Of a stretch of 64,000 bases of DNA, positions 38,655 through 48,315 are shown piece after piece (the stretch's first letter is position 1; each line of letters opens with the position of its first letter). This stretch comes from Thalassotalea sp. 273M-4. GTDB lineage: Bacteria; Pseudomonadota; Gammaproteobacteria; Enterobacterales; Alteromonadaceae. The translations under genes and the position numbers were made by a program. The stretch is taken from contig NZ_CP166961.1 of NCBI RefSeq assembly GCF_041410465.1, positions 2,976,001 through 3,040,000 on the forward strand. Direction: 5' to 3'. The notes under the pieces are model-generated. The model was not told where the DNA came from. It searched no databases and saw only the letters and a list, made by a program, of their open reading frames with translations.

Positions 38655-39875
38655 TTAGTTTGATTTGTTGGTCGCAATATCAACAGAATCATCCACCTTT
38701 GTATCGCCTTGAGGGCTCTTAAGCAATGAAAATTTTACCAATGCAAACCCCAATAAAGCCGATAAAAATGACCCGGTTAAAATGCCTAAGCGTTCATCAA
38801 TCATCTTACCTGTGGCTTCAAAGGCTAATGAACCTATAAATAAGCTCATGGTAAAACCAACACCACACAAACAGGAAAGTCCGGCAAGTTGTAGCATGGT
38901 CATCCCTTGAGGTAATTTGGCCAGCTTTGTTTTGACAGCAAGATAACAAATACCAAACACCCCTAAAGGTTTGCCCAATAACAAACCAAACGCAATACCC
39001 AAAGTGACTGGGTGCAAAATGGCTTCCATATTGATGGTGGTGACGGAAATGCCAGCATTGGCAAAGGCGAAAATAGGTAAAATAACAAAGACTACTGACG
39101 AGTGCAGGCTGTCTTCTAGATGCTGCGCCGGAGAGAAATATTTATTCTTTTTATCTTCCATCGGAATAAAGAACGCCAATAACACACCGGCCAAGGTGGC
39201 ATGCACGCCTGACTTTAAAACCGAGATCCACAATACAGCACCAACAAGCATATAAGCTGGGATGTCGGTGATATTACGGCGATTGAACCACCATAAAATG
39301 GCTAAACAAGCACAGGCAATATACAGTGGCGTATTAGCGATATCGTCGGTGTAAAATAAGGCAATAATGACTATCGCACCAATATCATCGATGATGGCTA
39401 AGGTCACCAAAAACACTTTTAGCGCGGTCGGGACTTGCTTGCCAAGCAACGCCAGAATACCCAAAGCAAATGCGATATCGGTTGCGGCTGGAATTGCCCA
39501 ACCTTGGCGGGTTGTTTCATTATCGATGTTAAACAGCAAATAAATGGCCGCCGGAACTATCATCCCGCCAATGGCTCCCATCACAGGCAACGCCACTTGG
39601 CTTGGCTTAGACAGCTCGCCTTGTAAGATTTCGCGCTTAAGCTCAAGCCCAATTAAAAAGAAAAACACCGCCATTAAGCCGTCATTAACCCATAATAAAA
39701 TGGGTTTATCTATGCTTAGTTGTCCAATATGTATCCCTGCTGGAATACTGATCAGCATTTCGTAAAATACCGACAATGGACTATTGGCAACCACTAACGC
39801 TAACAAGGCGGCAACCATTAAAACGATGCCAGAAGCAGCATCATGATCGAAAAACTTACGAATTATTGTAGGCAT
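38655..39875 (-). CDS. nhaA: Na+/H+ antiporter NhaA
   Basis: A 406-residue inner-membrane antiporter exchanging Na+ for H+, with the ion-binding pair D163/D164 in LAIIDDIGA at the same numbers as in E. coli. The start FFDHDAASGIVLM and LMAVFFFLIGLELKREIL are typical. It follows the Rap1a-like gene by 17 bp on the same strand, so the two are likely co-transcribed, with nhaR divergent. The product should serve salt and pH homeostasis in seawater. Confidence 0.97.
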   Translation of the reverse strand: MPTIIRKFFDHDAASGIVLMVAALLALVVANSPLSVFYEMLISIPAGIHIGQLSIDKPILLWVNDGLMAVFFFLIGLELKREILQGELSKPSQVALPVMGAIGGMIVPAAIYLLFNIDNETTRQGWAIPAATDIAFALGILALLGKQVPTALKVFLVTLAIIDDIGAIVIIALFYTDDIANTPLYIACACLAILWWFNRRNITDIPAYMLVGAVLWISVLKSGVHATLAGVLLAFFIPMEDKKNKYFSPAQHLEDSLHSSVVFVILPIFAFANAGISVTTINMEAILHPVTLGIAFGLLLGKPLGVFGICYLAVKTKLAKLPQGMTMLQLAGLSCLCGVGFTMSLFIGSLAFEATGKMIDERLGILTGSFLSALLGFALVKFSLLKSPQGDTKVDDSVDIATNKSN

Positions 39876-39892
39876 AAAATATGTTTAAGATA

Positions 39893-40318
39893 TTACTCTG
39901 AAGAACATTGAAAAGAATAGGCTAACGTTGTGCTGATGCCCTCTACGCTGTAGTCATAAATTTTGCTGTTATCCATCGACTCTTTAATCACCCTGCGAAA
40001 CTCATCTAAATCCAGTCCCGCTGGTACACAAATAGCTGAAAGCCCTAAATTTCGACCTTTTACAGAAGCATAATTGTTGACCGCCTTGCGGGTACTTTTG
40101 GCCCGCTCAATAACACCATCAGAGTCATCGCTAGACAATAAGTTTTGTTGTTTACTGAGTAAGCCGTAAAAGAAGCCACTGCATCTGAGTCGTTCTGAAT
40201 CACTCAATTGCGCTTGCAAGCATGTCTTGATGTATTTTTCTGCCGAAAACACATCATCATTAGCGTGCGCATTTAAGCTCCAAAATAAAGAAACGCTAAC
40301 CAGCCATAATTTGTACAT
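39893..40318 (-). CDS. Small secreted Rap1a/Tai-family-like protein
   Basis: A 141-residue protein with signal peptide (ends AHA) and four Cys in the mature part: KTCLQ, LRCSGFFYGLL, AICVPAGLDLDEFRRVI and FQCSSE. Spacing and the CSGFFYGL / CVPAGLDLDEFRRVIK pattern resemble Rap1a/Tai proteins (PF18602), first known as periplasmic immunity proteins to type VI amidase toxins. No type VI genes or effectors are near. It precedes nhaA by 17 bp and is divergent from nhaR, which suggests a periplasmic role linked to ion stress instead. The family call is from pattern only. Confidence 0.6.
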   Translation of the reverse strand: MYKLWLVSVSLFWSLNAHANDDVFSAEKYIKTCLQAQLSDSERLRCSGFFYGLLSKQQNLLSSDDSDGVIERAKSTRKAVNNYASVKGRNLGLSAICVPAGLDLDEFRRVIKESMDNSKIYDYSVEGISTTLAYSFQCSSE

Positions 40319-40462
40319 TGTCGCTCCTAGGAAGCCCTTCGGGTTTCATCGTTAAAATGACAGCAAAAGATTGATCTACATCATCTATTTCACTCTACTA
40401 AAGTTAAATATAAGATAATATCTGTTTTAACCTTATAAATAATTCGATAAAAGCGAAACGTT

Positions 40463-41353
40463 ATGAATATAAACTTTAACCATTTGTACTACTTTTGGGT
40501 AACCGCCAATGAGGGTGGTATTAGCAAAGCGGCTAAAAGCTTACACCTGACCCCACAAACCGTCAGTGCACAAATCGCTTCCCTTGAACAACGACTTGAA
40601 CGTAAGCTATTTGAAAAACGCGGCCGAACTTTAGCCCTAACAGATTACGGGGTGCTAACTAAAGTATATGCCGATGAGATGTTTAATAAAGCAAATGAAT
40701 GGATGCAAACAATACAAACAGGTGAACAAGATTGGTCGAATTACTGCCGAGTCGGGATCACCGATGGGCTGCCCAAATCTTTAGTCAGTATGTGGTTAAC
40801 CCCGTTGTTAGATCATCATAAAACCCACCAAGTTGACTGTCAGGATGGTAGCTTAGAGGAGCTTATTGAACGTCAATGTAATTATGAGATTGATTTGATT
40901 TTAACCGAGTTACCGATGCCGTCTAAGTACCACCTGAACGCGCATTGTGAACGCATTGGCACCAGCCCTATTGGTTTGTTTTCACCAGAACCTTTGGCCA
41001 CCAAGATTAGCGATAACTTACCCCATTCTTTAGATCAAAAACGTTTTGTTATGCCCGGGCTTGGCACTCCTTTGTGCATGCAATTAGAACAATGGTTTGA
41101 ACAACACCATATTGCACCCACAGTCAGTATGTATGCCAGCGATATTGCGTTAATGAAAACGCTAGGTCGCGATGGTTTTGGTTCTTTTGCTGCGCCATTA
41201 ATCTTAAAACAAGAAATTATGTCGACATTTGAGGTGTCATTGGTTTGTGAGTTTGAACATATCAAGCAAGATTATTTTGCCATAACCCCCAAACGTTCTT
41301 TTTTACCGCCGATAGTTAAGGCCATTGTTAATCATGCCAAGAAGAATCAATAA
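40463..41353 (+). CDS. nhaR: LysR-type activator NhaR
   Basis: A 296-residue LysR regulator. The N-terminus NFNHLYYFWVTANEGGISKA with SLHLTPQTVSAQIASLEQRL is the winged-helix domain and is close to NhaR of enterobacteria. The C-terminal domain is the usual inducer-binding fold. It is transcribed away from the Rap1a-like/nhaA operon, so the 144-bp spacer should hold both promoters and its binding sites. NhaR responds to Na+ in E. coli. Confidence 0.92.
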   Translation: MNINFNHLYYFWVTANEGGISKAAKSLHLTPQTVSAQIASLEQRLERKLFEKRGRTLALTDYGVLTKVYADEMFNKANEWMQTIQTGEQDWSNYCRVGITDGLPKSLVSMWLTPLLDHHKTHQVDCQDGSLEELIERQCNYEIDLILTELPMPSKYHLNAHCERIGTSPIGLFSPEPLATKISDNLPHSLDQKRFVMPGLGTPLCMQLEQWFEQHHIAPTVSMYASDIALMKTLGRDGFGSFAAPLILKQEIMSTFEVSLVCEFEHIKQDYFAITPKRSFLPPIVKAIVNHAKKNQ

Positions 41354-41384
41354 CCTTTGCGGATACAAAGCAATGAAAATCTAG

Positions 41385-41416
41385 CAAAAAAAATGGAGAT
41401 CTTAAAAGATCTCCAT
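41385..41416 (-). terminator. Terminator downstream of the TraF-like gene
   Basis: ATGGAGATCTT and AAGATCTCCAT (41393-41416) form a perfect 11-bp stem with a two-base loop. On the minus strand it is followed by seven T residues, so it fits the TraF-like transcript, whose stop lies 137 bp upstream. Confidence 0.75.
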
Positions 41417-41553
41417 CAAGATATCGCTTAACCGAAGTTTGAGCATCATTATTTTAATTTCTCAACTTGGTGTTACTGATAAGCGTATTGTTTAAATAAA
41501 CTTGAAACACCGAGATTAAGCGACATTAACTGGATGACTGTTGCTAACGATTA

Positions 41554-42861
41554 TTACCATTTATAACCTAGTTGCAAACTCGCAATCGCAACATCATCAT
41601 TGGTTGCAGCACCAATGTCTAATGTCAGACCCAATAGATTCAGGCCAAAACCTGCGCTGATTAAATCGCCGTCAGCGTTTTCTAAATCATGTTGAAAACC
41701 AACACGAATTTTAGCAACATCCCAAGCATCTAATTCTGCGCCAAAAGCAACAACTTGCTCATCTGGGCAAAAAGGTACTTTATTTTTGGTTAAATCTGCA
41801 TCTACAGCTAAGGTAAGCCAGCCGTATTCAAATGCGGCACCAATTTTAGCTTGTGGACCTAGCTCAACTAACGCACCACCTTCAGCAATTGCTGTTGCCG
41901 TTTGTAGCTCTTGCGCCACAATATTGGTTAGAGTCATACCTAAATTAATATGCTCGTTTAACTCTACTAACATCCCTAGGTCGGCATTAAAGGCTGTTTT
42001 TTCAGTTAGATATTCATCTTCACCGATATCATCTAAATCAGCATTATCGACTCCAACCGCATAGTGATACACACTGATTTTTTGCATTTTAGGCATAACA
42101 CTAAAAGACACGGGTATACCATCAAAATCAACCATATGAGTAAAAGCTAAACCCGCTTCACCAACCACTAAACCTTGAGCGACAACTTCAGATTGCAAAT
42201 CGTCATCAACGTTAAAGTTCACTTCACCACTGATTGGATCAACATAGTTCAAGGCTAATTCTTCTGGCATACAACTACCGGTCAGATTCATATTAGCCTG
42301 GTAACAGTCTTCGTAAGCTCTTAAGTCGCTCGATAAGCCCGTTAATGTTTCGGCGTCGCGATAGTGAATCTCACCACCCACGCTCGCTCCTACATTAACC
42401 TTCAAACCAAAACCCAATGTTTGGCTCGGTACAGCAAGTGAGACAATGGCCCCGGCATCAGCTTCAATACGACGATCTGAAATCTCTTCTAAGTCACCCG
42501 ATAAACGATCTGCAACTTCGGCAACATGGTTATAGCTACCAGGGTAACCGGCCATGTCAATGGCATACTCAAGTTCGTCAATACTGTCTTTATCTTGAAA
42601 CTCATCTAAGGCATCAACGAATTCATCTTCATCGTTAACACCTAAAGTAATCGTTGGCAGAGAAAGAAACCAACTATCTCTTACTTTTACCGATGACAAA
42701 ATTGCAGGGTTGTGGGTCATTGCATTAGTAATGTCGGTAACGGCGATACCAACGCCACCCATAGCTAAGGACTTTGCTTGATTTGTGGTTGAAAGGCTTG
42801 AAGCATTTACTGAGCAAGACAACAGAGCAATACCAACACCTAGCGCTACTTTATTTTTCAT
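41554..42861 (-). CDS. TraF-like outer-membrane beta-barrel protein (PF13729-type)
   Basis: A 435-residue protein with signal peptide (MKNKVALGVGIALLSCSVNA). The mature start TTNQAKSLAMGGVGIAVTDI, followed by NAMTHNPAIL, and the alternating beta-strands up to the C-terminal LQLGYKW fit the family called conjugal transfer TraF, related to FadL/OmpP1-like barrels. No conjugation genes are near, so that name is misleading; the role is unknown. I start at ATG 42861 (GGA upstream), not 42870, because it gives a normal signal peptide. Confidence 0.75.
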   Translation of the reverse strand: MKNKVALGVGIALLSCSVNASSLSTTNQAKSLAMGGVGIAVTDITNAMTHNPAILSSVKVRDSWFLSLPTITLGVNDEDEFVDALDEFQDKDSIDELEYAIDMAGYPGSYNHVAEVADRLSGDLEEISDRRIEADAGAIVSLAVPSQTLGFGLKVNVGASVGGEIHYRDAETLTGLSSDLRAYEDCYQANMNLTGSCMPEELALNYVDPISGEVNFNVDDDLQSEVVAQGLVVGEAGLAFTHMVDFDGIPVSFSVMPKMQKISVYHYAVGVDNADLDDIGEDEYLTEKTAFNADLGMLVELNEHINLGMTLTNIVAQELQTATAIAEGGALVELGPQAKIGAAFEYGWLTLAVDADLTKNKVPFCPDEQVVAFGAELDAWDVAKIRVGFQHDLENADGDLISAGFGLNLLGLTLDIGAATNDDVAIASLQLGYKW

Positions 42862-43390
42862 ATATTCCATACCAAATAAAAAGCAGGCTCACTGAAGCGA
42901 AGTAAAACCATATGAGAAGTGTTTAGTTTGCTTCTGATATTGTCTTTTCATAAAACATGACAACCAAGCGCATCTGCTTGAGTCATTTTTTACACCCGAT
43001 TCAACAAGCCAGCAGGGATAATTATGGCGCGAATTTAACAGAGCAACCCTAGCCTTTCAAAGGTTTTTTTACATATATTATCGAACGGTTTCTTTTTGTA
43101 CTTTTTTATAATCAGAGCCTAAAAACCAAGCGTCATCTATAGCTAAAAATTATTTCAAAACTTAGGCTAAAAGCCTTATATAACAAGGGTTGCGACCAAT
43201 AACGAAATCACAACATAATTAACAATTCGCCAACATGATGAAAGATTTTATCTGCGCTTCTAAGCACGGTTCGATGGGATATTCTAAACTTAAGGTGCCC
43301 TCATCTTTTCCTGTAGATAGGGCGCTTTTTGCGCCAATAATTTAAACCAAAAATTTCGCCAGACCGATGCCCCCAAAAGGAGCCATGCCA
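42862..43390. other. 529-bp intergenic region before the cytochrome b561 gene
   Basis: No gene was found. The left part should hold the promoter of the TraF-like gene. The right part ends in a terminator-like hairpin (43295-43330) lying before, not after, a gene. An unannotated small RNA or a leader attenuator could explain it. Confidence 0.4.
43295..43330 (+). terminator. Terminator-like hairpin upstream of cytochrome b561
   Basis: GTGCCCT (43295-43301) can pair with AGGGCGC (43319-43325), with one G-T pair and a 17-nt loop, and is followed by TTTTT. An alternative fold GGCGC-TTTTT-GCGCC (43321-43335) competes with it. With no plus-strand gene upstream it may end a small RNA or attenuate the b561 leader. 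Confidence 0.45.
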
Positions 43391-44146
43391 ATGAATACGA
43401 AAACAGCTAGGCAGCCAAAATATGGTTTGTTTAAAGTCTGGGATAAAGGCGTTAGGTTGTTCCATTGGCTCAATGTTATCTGCATTCTTGGCCTGATGGC
43501 GGTAGGGCTCTTTATTTTAAATAGCAAAAGTTTTGGCGTCAGTGGCGAGGGTAAAATTTTACTCAAAACCATTCATGTTTATATTGGCTATGTCTTTGTG
43601 GTTAACTTAATTGGGCGAATGATTTGGGGGTTTATCGGCAATAAATACGCTCGATGGAACCGAGTATCGCCTTTTTATAAAGGCTTTTTTGGTGAGCTAA
43701 AGTCATACCTAGCGGCCATTCGCCAGCAACCAACATCACCCTATGTAGGTCATAACCCACTGGCTAAGCTGATGATTAGCGTATTATTTACCTTGATGAT
43801 AGTACAAGGCTCTACAGGCTTAATTTTAGCGGGTACGGATTTATACTTTCCTCCTTTTGGTCATAAAATCGCAGAATATGTTGGCAAATCAGATAACGAG
43901 TCAAGCAACATTGTTAAGCTAACGCCGGGCTCAAAGGAAGGCGTTGATGCTAAGGCCTATGCCCAAATGCGAGCATATAGAAAGCCAATCATTAATTTGC
44001 ATGTGCTGACATTTTATCTGCTGTTGTTCTTTATTGGCTTACATTTAGTCGGTGTGGTTTTTACTGAAATTAAAGAAAAAAATGGCCTTGTATCCGCCAT
44101 GATAACGGGCAAAAAATATATCAAAGACAAGCCCATAGACCCGTAA
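43391..44146 (+). CDS. Cytochrome b561-type membrane protein
   Basis: A 251-residue integral membrane di-haem protein. VWDKGVRLFHWLNVICILGL carries the first haem His; KTIHVYIGYVFVVNLIGRMIW and NLHVLTFYLLLFFIGLHLVG carry further His ligands. A periplasmic loop (about residues 150-195) is inserted before the last helix. It should pass electrons between quinol or another donor and a periplasmic partner; no partner cytochrome gene is adjacent. Start at ATG 43391, eight bases after AAGGAG, rather than 43367. Confidence 0.85.
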   Translation: MNTKTARQPKYGLFKVWDKGVRLFHWLNVICILGLMAVGLFILNSKSFGVSGEGKILLKTIHVYIGYVFVVNLIGRMIWGFIGNKYARWNRVSPFYKGFFGELKSYLAAIRQQPTSPYVGHNPLAKLMISVLFTLMIVQGSTGLILAGTDLYFPPFGHKIAEYVGKSDNESSNIVKLTPGSKEGVDAKAYAQMRAYRKPIINLHVLTFYLLLFFIGLHLVGVVFTEIKEKNGLVSAMITGKKYIKDKPIDP

Positions 44147-44186
44147 CTTCAGGCTCCGTTGCACCTTGCTTACTGCGTTTAGTTGC

Positions 44187-44226
44187 TTAATTGCACTTAA
44201 TTGCGCTTAATTGCGCTTAATTGCAT
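44187..44226. repeat. Tandem 10-bp repeat upstream of fumC
   Basis: Four near-identical units TTAATTGCRY (TTAATTGCAC, TTAATTGCGC twice, TTAATTGCAT) follow each other, with degenerate copies on both sides (about 44175-44238). The 10-bp period is close to one DNA turn. It lies in the 280-bp spacer between cytochrome b561 and fumC. Confidence 0.8.
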
Positions 44227-44426
44227 TTAGTTACTTGCTAAAGCGACAAAGAAATCTATAGGGTAAAAATAGCAATCCCATTAAGTTCGTTACCAATACT
44301 GCTTGCGCGATTAATTTGCTTAGAACATCTAAGTTGCTGATGAAACTCATGGCAAACAATTAATGCCTATAATGAAGGCAAGACAGTAGCAAATGTTTGC
44401 AACAAAGGACGCCCCACCAAAAGCCT

Positions 44427-45830
44427 ATGACACACTATCGCATCGAACATGACTCCATGGGCGAGTTACAAGTTCCAAATGATAAATATTACGGCGCCCA
44501 ATCAATGCGCTCTTTAATCAATTTTCCCATTGGTACAGAAACCATACCCGAACCACTTATTAGCGCATTAGGCATTGTCAAACTCAGCGCTGCGAAAGTA
44601 AATCGCGATTTAGGCCTGCTTGACGATCATATTGCCAAAGCCATCATATCGGCAGCAACCGAAGTGGCAACAGGACAGCTTAATCAGCACTTTCCTTTGA
44701 CAGTTTGGCAAACGGGCTCTGGTACCCAGACCCATATGAATGCAAATGAAGTTATTGCCAACAGAGCGAATGAATTGTTAGGTACAGCACTTGGGACTAA
44801 CAGCCCTGTTCACCCCAATGACCACTGCAACCTTGGGCAATCTTCCAATGATAGCTTTCCAACCGCGATGCACATTGCAACAGCGTTAGAAATACACCAT
44901 AGGTTACTGCCTGCACTAAACACCTTACACCAAGAACTGAAAACAAAGTCACTACAATACAGTGACTTAATAAAAATTGGCCGTACCCATTTGCAAGACG
45001 CCACGCCCATCACACTAGGACAAGAGTTTTCAGGCTATGCTGCCCAATTAGAGCATGCCATCATAAAAATAAACGCAACGTTACCGAGTCTATATCAGCT
45101 TGCTCAAGGAGGCACTGCCGTTGGTACTGGGCTTAATACGGTTGCAGGGTTTGACCATAAGTTCTGCCAGCAAGTGGCAAAATTTACGGGGCTTGAGTTT
45201 ACGCCGAGCAGCAATAAATTTGCCGCACTGGCAACACATGACCCCCTCGTTGACGTCAGTGGTGTACTTAACACCATAGCTGTGAGCATAATGAAAATAG
45301 CCAACGACATACGAATGCTGTCGGCGGGCCCCCGTTGTGGGATCAATGAAATTCACCTACCCGAAAATGAACCCGGCTCGTCTATTATGCCCGGCAAAGT
45401 TAACCCTACTCAATGCGAAGCTTTGACCATGATTGCCGCTCAGGTCATGGGAAACCATACCACCATTTCTATTGCCGGTTCCAATGGCCACTTCGAACTT
45501 AATGTATTTAAGCCAGTGATCATTTACAATCTGTTGCAATCTATACGCTTATTAAGTGATGGTTGTCAAAGTTTTGCCACCCGATGCATTAACGGGATTG
45601 AGCCAAATGAAGCTCAAATTTCAAAACTTGTCAGTCAATCGTTAATGCTAGTGACGGCATTAAGCCCACACATAGGTTATGAGAATGCCGCCAAAATAGC
45701 CCAAAAAGCGCATCGCGAGGGAAGTTCATTACGGGACGCAGCGCTGGCATCAAACCTAGTAACCAAAGAGCAATTTAACCAGTGGGTTGACCCCATAAAA
45801 ATGACCAAGCCAAGCCCTAAGGACGATTAA
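44427..45830 (+). CDS. fumC: Class II fumarate hydratase
   Basis: A 467-residue iron-free fumarase interconverting fumarate and malate in the TCA cycle. The signature [11 protein letters not shown] is present, with [14 protein letters not shown], the active-site [16 protein letters not shown] and NEPGSSIM. The ATG at 44427 ([12 protein letters not shown]) matches the FumC start; the frame is open upstream to a TTG at 44397. Monocistronic. Confidence 0.96.
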   Translation: MTHYRIEHDSMGELQVPNDKYYGAQSMRSLINFPIGTETIPEPLISALGIVKLSAAKVNRDLGLLDDHIAKAIISAATEVATGQLNQHFPLTVWQTGSGTQTHMNANEVIANRANELLGTALGTNSPVHPNDHCNLGQSSNDSFPTAMHIATALEIHHRLLPALNTLHQELKTKSLQYSDLIKIGRTHLQDATPITLGQEFSGYAAQLEHAIIKINATLPSLYQLAQGGTAVGTGLNTVAGFDHKFCQQVAKFTGLEFTPSSNKFAALATHDPLVDVSGVLNTIAVSIMKIANDIRMLSAGPRCGINEIHLPENEPGSSIMPGKVNPTQCEALTMIAAQVMGNHTTISIAGSNGHFELNVFKPVIIYNLLQSIRLLSDGCQSFATRCINGIEPNEAQISKLVSQSLMLVTALSPHIGYENAAKIAQKAHREGSSLRDAALASNLVTKEQFNQWVDPIKMTKPSPKDD

Positions 45831-45960
45831 CTTTTCGAAATTTCAACCCAAAGTGGATTTGCTATACCTTAAATCCTATGTCGGTGCCACCGCATTCACT
45901 GTCAGCACACGATGAATCAAATGTGTGCGTTCTTCCTTTTGTCAAAAACAATCCAATCTA

Positions 45961-45981
45961 AATAAAAATCATTCGCATTTA
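45961..45981. promoter_or_regulatory. Putative Fur box before the TonB receptor
   Basis: On the minus strand the region reads AAATGCGAATGATTTTTATT, close to Fur boxes of siderophore receptors. It lies about 105 bp before the receptor start, within its promoter region. The match to the 19-bp consensus is partial (about 11 of 19), so the gene's iron role carries much of the weight. Confidence 0.55.
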
Positions 45982-46086
45982 GATTTAACTGTGCTAAATT
46001 ACAAAACAGAGATTAACCATATGGCTTAAAAACACGCCATTAATTGCATCACTTGCTAAACGTTACTGAGTCACGTTGGAGGACAA

Positions 46087-48183
46087 ATGAAATTTAAACT
46101 TTCTACCATTGCGGCCACATTGCTGGTCAGTCATAGTGCAGTTGCAGAACTAAACAATGACATTGAACGCATTGTTGTTGAAGGCAAAAACTTATCGGTT
46201 AACGAGTCAAACTCGATTAAATCCCCTACCCCAGTTATTGATGTTCCCCAAAGCTTAACCATAGTCACAGCCGATGAAATCACCGCTCGTGGTATTACCA
46301 GCATTAGTGACATTATTGACTACACACCAGGGGTCAATAGCTCGCAAGGCGAAGGGCATCGGGATGCGGTGGTATTTCGAGGAGTTCGTTCAACCGCTGA
46401 CTTTTTTATGGATGGCAATCGCGACGATGTACAATATTACCGCTCATTGTATAACGTAGAACAAGTTGAAATTTTACGTGGTCCTAATGCGCTCCTGTTT
46501 GGCCGAGGTGGTACTGGTGGCATCTTAAATCGAGTATCTAAAAAAGCTGAATTTACTCAAAACTTTAGCCATTACAAAACAATGTTTAATTCATTCGGTG
46601 GCTACAATGTAGAGTTAGATACCAATGTGATTACTTCTGAAGATTCGGCCATACGTATAAATGCAATGTACGAACAACTGGAAAATCATCGGGATTATTT
46701 TGCAGGTGAACGCACTGGCATTAACCCTACCGCCCGCTTGCAATTAAATGCCGACACCACGGTTGATTTGTCATACGAGTACATTAATCATCAACGCTTT
46801 ATCGACAGAGGTATTGCCACCGATGACAATGGCAAGCCCGTCAAAGCATTAGAAGATGCGGTCTTTGCCGATCCCAAAAATAACTTTCAAGAGCTTGAAG
46901 CACATGTATTTCGTGTCGCCTTAGAGCACCAATTTAACGATTACATAAAAGGTAACTTCAGTGCCTTTTATGGTGATTACGATAAACTATATTCAAATTT
47001 TTACGCCACTGATTACGACAGTTCAAGCAACATAGTCACCCTCGACGGTTATATTGATACGACCTTGCGTGACAACCTTATTCTTTCGGCAACTTTGGTG
47101 AGCGAGTTTGAAACCGGTGCTTTTGGCCATACCCTACTTTTTGGTAGTGAAATGATTCGTACCCATTCAAATCAAGACCGCTTTAATCCCGTTTTTAGCA
47201 CCACAGGCAATGACAAAGAGAACTTCTTAGTGGAAAGTTCATTAAGCTTTAATAACCTAGCCGGGACTAATGCCGATGGTGAACGCTTTAGTGTGGCATT
47301 TAGCGATTTAAACGACGATACTCGTGTAAGATTAGATGTTATTTCGGTTTATCTACAAGATGAAATCGCCCTTTCAGAGCACTTTGATCTTGTCTTAGGT
47401 GCGCGCTTTGACCGTTTTGATATTAACGTCTTTAACGCCGACCCTGCGGTACTCGAAACCCGTACCCGCATCGACGAAGAGATATCGCCTCGTATGGGGA
47501 TGGTGTATAAACCCCAAGAAAATGTGTCACTTTATGCCAGTTACAGTGAGTCGTTTTTACCGCGAAGTGGTGAGCAATATACCGATATAAATGGCAACGA
47601 TGACAAGCTTGCGCCAGACACCTTTAGCAACAGAGAAATGGGCATAAAATGGGACTTTGCAAATGCATTAAGTGTAACTGCGGCGGTATTTGAAAATACC
47701 CAAAGTTCGCCACAAATTGCCGACAATGACCCATCAACATTCGATGTTGTAGACCAAGAGATTTCAGGCTTTGAATTTCAATTAACCGGAAACGTCACCG
47801 AAGATTGGTTTGTTTTGGCCAACTATAGCCGTCTTAATGGTGAAATTGTTAATAGAAATGGTGCCACCGGAAGAACCCCACGCGAACTTCCCGCGCAAAC
47901 TTACTCGCTGTGGAGTACGTATCAAGTGTCCCCTGCTTTAGGTATTGGCTTAGGTTTAACCCACCAAGGCGAAAGCTACATCAACAACACGAACTCAGCG
48001 ATTTTACCAAGTTACACTCGGGTTGATGCCGCCATTTATTATGATCTTTCCGATGATTTACGTTTACAGTTAAACATCGAAAACGTAACCGATGAGTTGT
48101 ATTTCCCCAATGCTCACTCTACTCACCAAGTCAGTGTTGGAGCCCCAATGCATGCAATGTTATCGATAGTTGGCAGCATCTAA
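46087..48183 (+). CDS. TonB-dependent ferric-siderophore receptor
   Basis: A 698-residue outer-membrane receptor. Signal peptide ends SAVA; a TonB-box-like ERIVVEG follows. The plug domain has VPQSLTIVTADEI, SISDIIDYTPGV, FRGVRSTADFFMDG and QVEILRGPNALLFGRGGTGG, typical of FhuA/FhuE/FpvA-type receptors. The 22-strand barrel ends in HAMLSIVGSI instead of the usual terminal Phe. The start has a strong TGGAGG site. A Fur box precedes it and no siderophore synthesis genes are near, so it probably takes up foreign siderophores. Confidence 0.92.
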   Translation: MKFKLSTIAATLLVSHSAVAELNNDIERIVVEGKNLSVNESNSIKSPTPVIDVPQSLTIVTADEITARGITSISDIIDYTPGVNSSQGEGHRDAVVFRGVRSTADFFMDGNRDDVQYYRSLYNVEQVEILRGPNALLFGRGGTGGILNRVSKKAEFTQNFSHYKTMFNSFGGYNVELDTNVITSEDSAIRINAMYEQLENHRDYFAGERTGINPTARLQLNADTTVDLSYEYINHQRFIDRGIATDDNGKPVKALEDAVFADPKNNFQELEAHVFRVALEHQFNDYIKGNFSAFYGDYDKLYSNFYATDYDSSSNIVTLDGYIDTTLRDNLILSATLVSEFETGAFGHTLLFGSEMIRTHSNQDRFNPVFSTTGNDKENFLVESSLSFNNLAGTNADGERFSVAFSDLNDDTRVRLDVISVYLQDEIALSEHFDLVLGARFDRFDINVFNADPAVLETRTRIDEEISPRMGMVYKPQENVSLYASYSESFLPRSGEQYTDINGNDDKLAPDTFSNREMGIKWDFANALSVTAAVFENTQSSPQIADNDPSTFDVVDQEISGFEFQLTGNVTEDWFVLANYSRLNGEIVNRNGATGRTPRELPAQTYSLWSTYQVSPALGIGLGLTHQGESYINNTNSAILPSYTRVDAAIYYDLSDDLRLQLNIENVTDELYFPNAHSTHQVSVGAPMHAMLSIVGSI

Positions 48184-48218
48184 TTTAATACCCCGTTAAA
48201 TGAGTATTTAAAAAATAA

Positions 48219-48251
48219 AAAAGCGCTTTATGCTAAAGCGCTTTTGTTTTT
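48219..48251. terminator. Terminator after the siderophore receptor
   Basis: AAAAGCGCTTTA (48219-48230) and TAAAGCGCTTTT (48234-48245) form a 12-bp stem with a 3-nt loop, followed by a T-rich stretch, 35 bp after the receptor stop. The symmetry allows use by the convergent desaturase operon too. Confidence 0.85.
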
Positions 48252-48315
48252 TACGTTGTTTCCATCCTTAATAAAATCAGATGAAAAGTCATTCACTGCC
48301 TAGCCAACAACATAA

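Noticed and set aside
41554..42861. TraF-like gene as a sign of a conjugative element
   Set aside because: No relaxase, pilus, mating-pair or integrase gene nearby; flanks are housekeeping genes.
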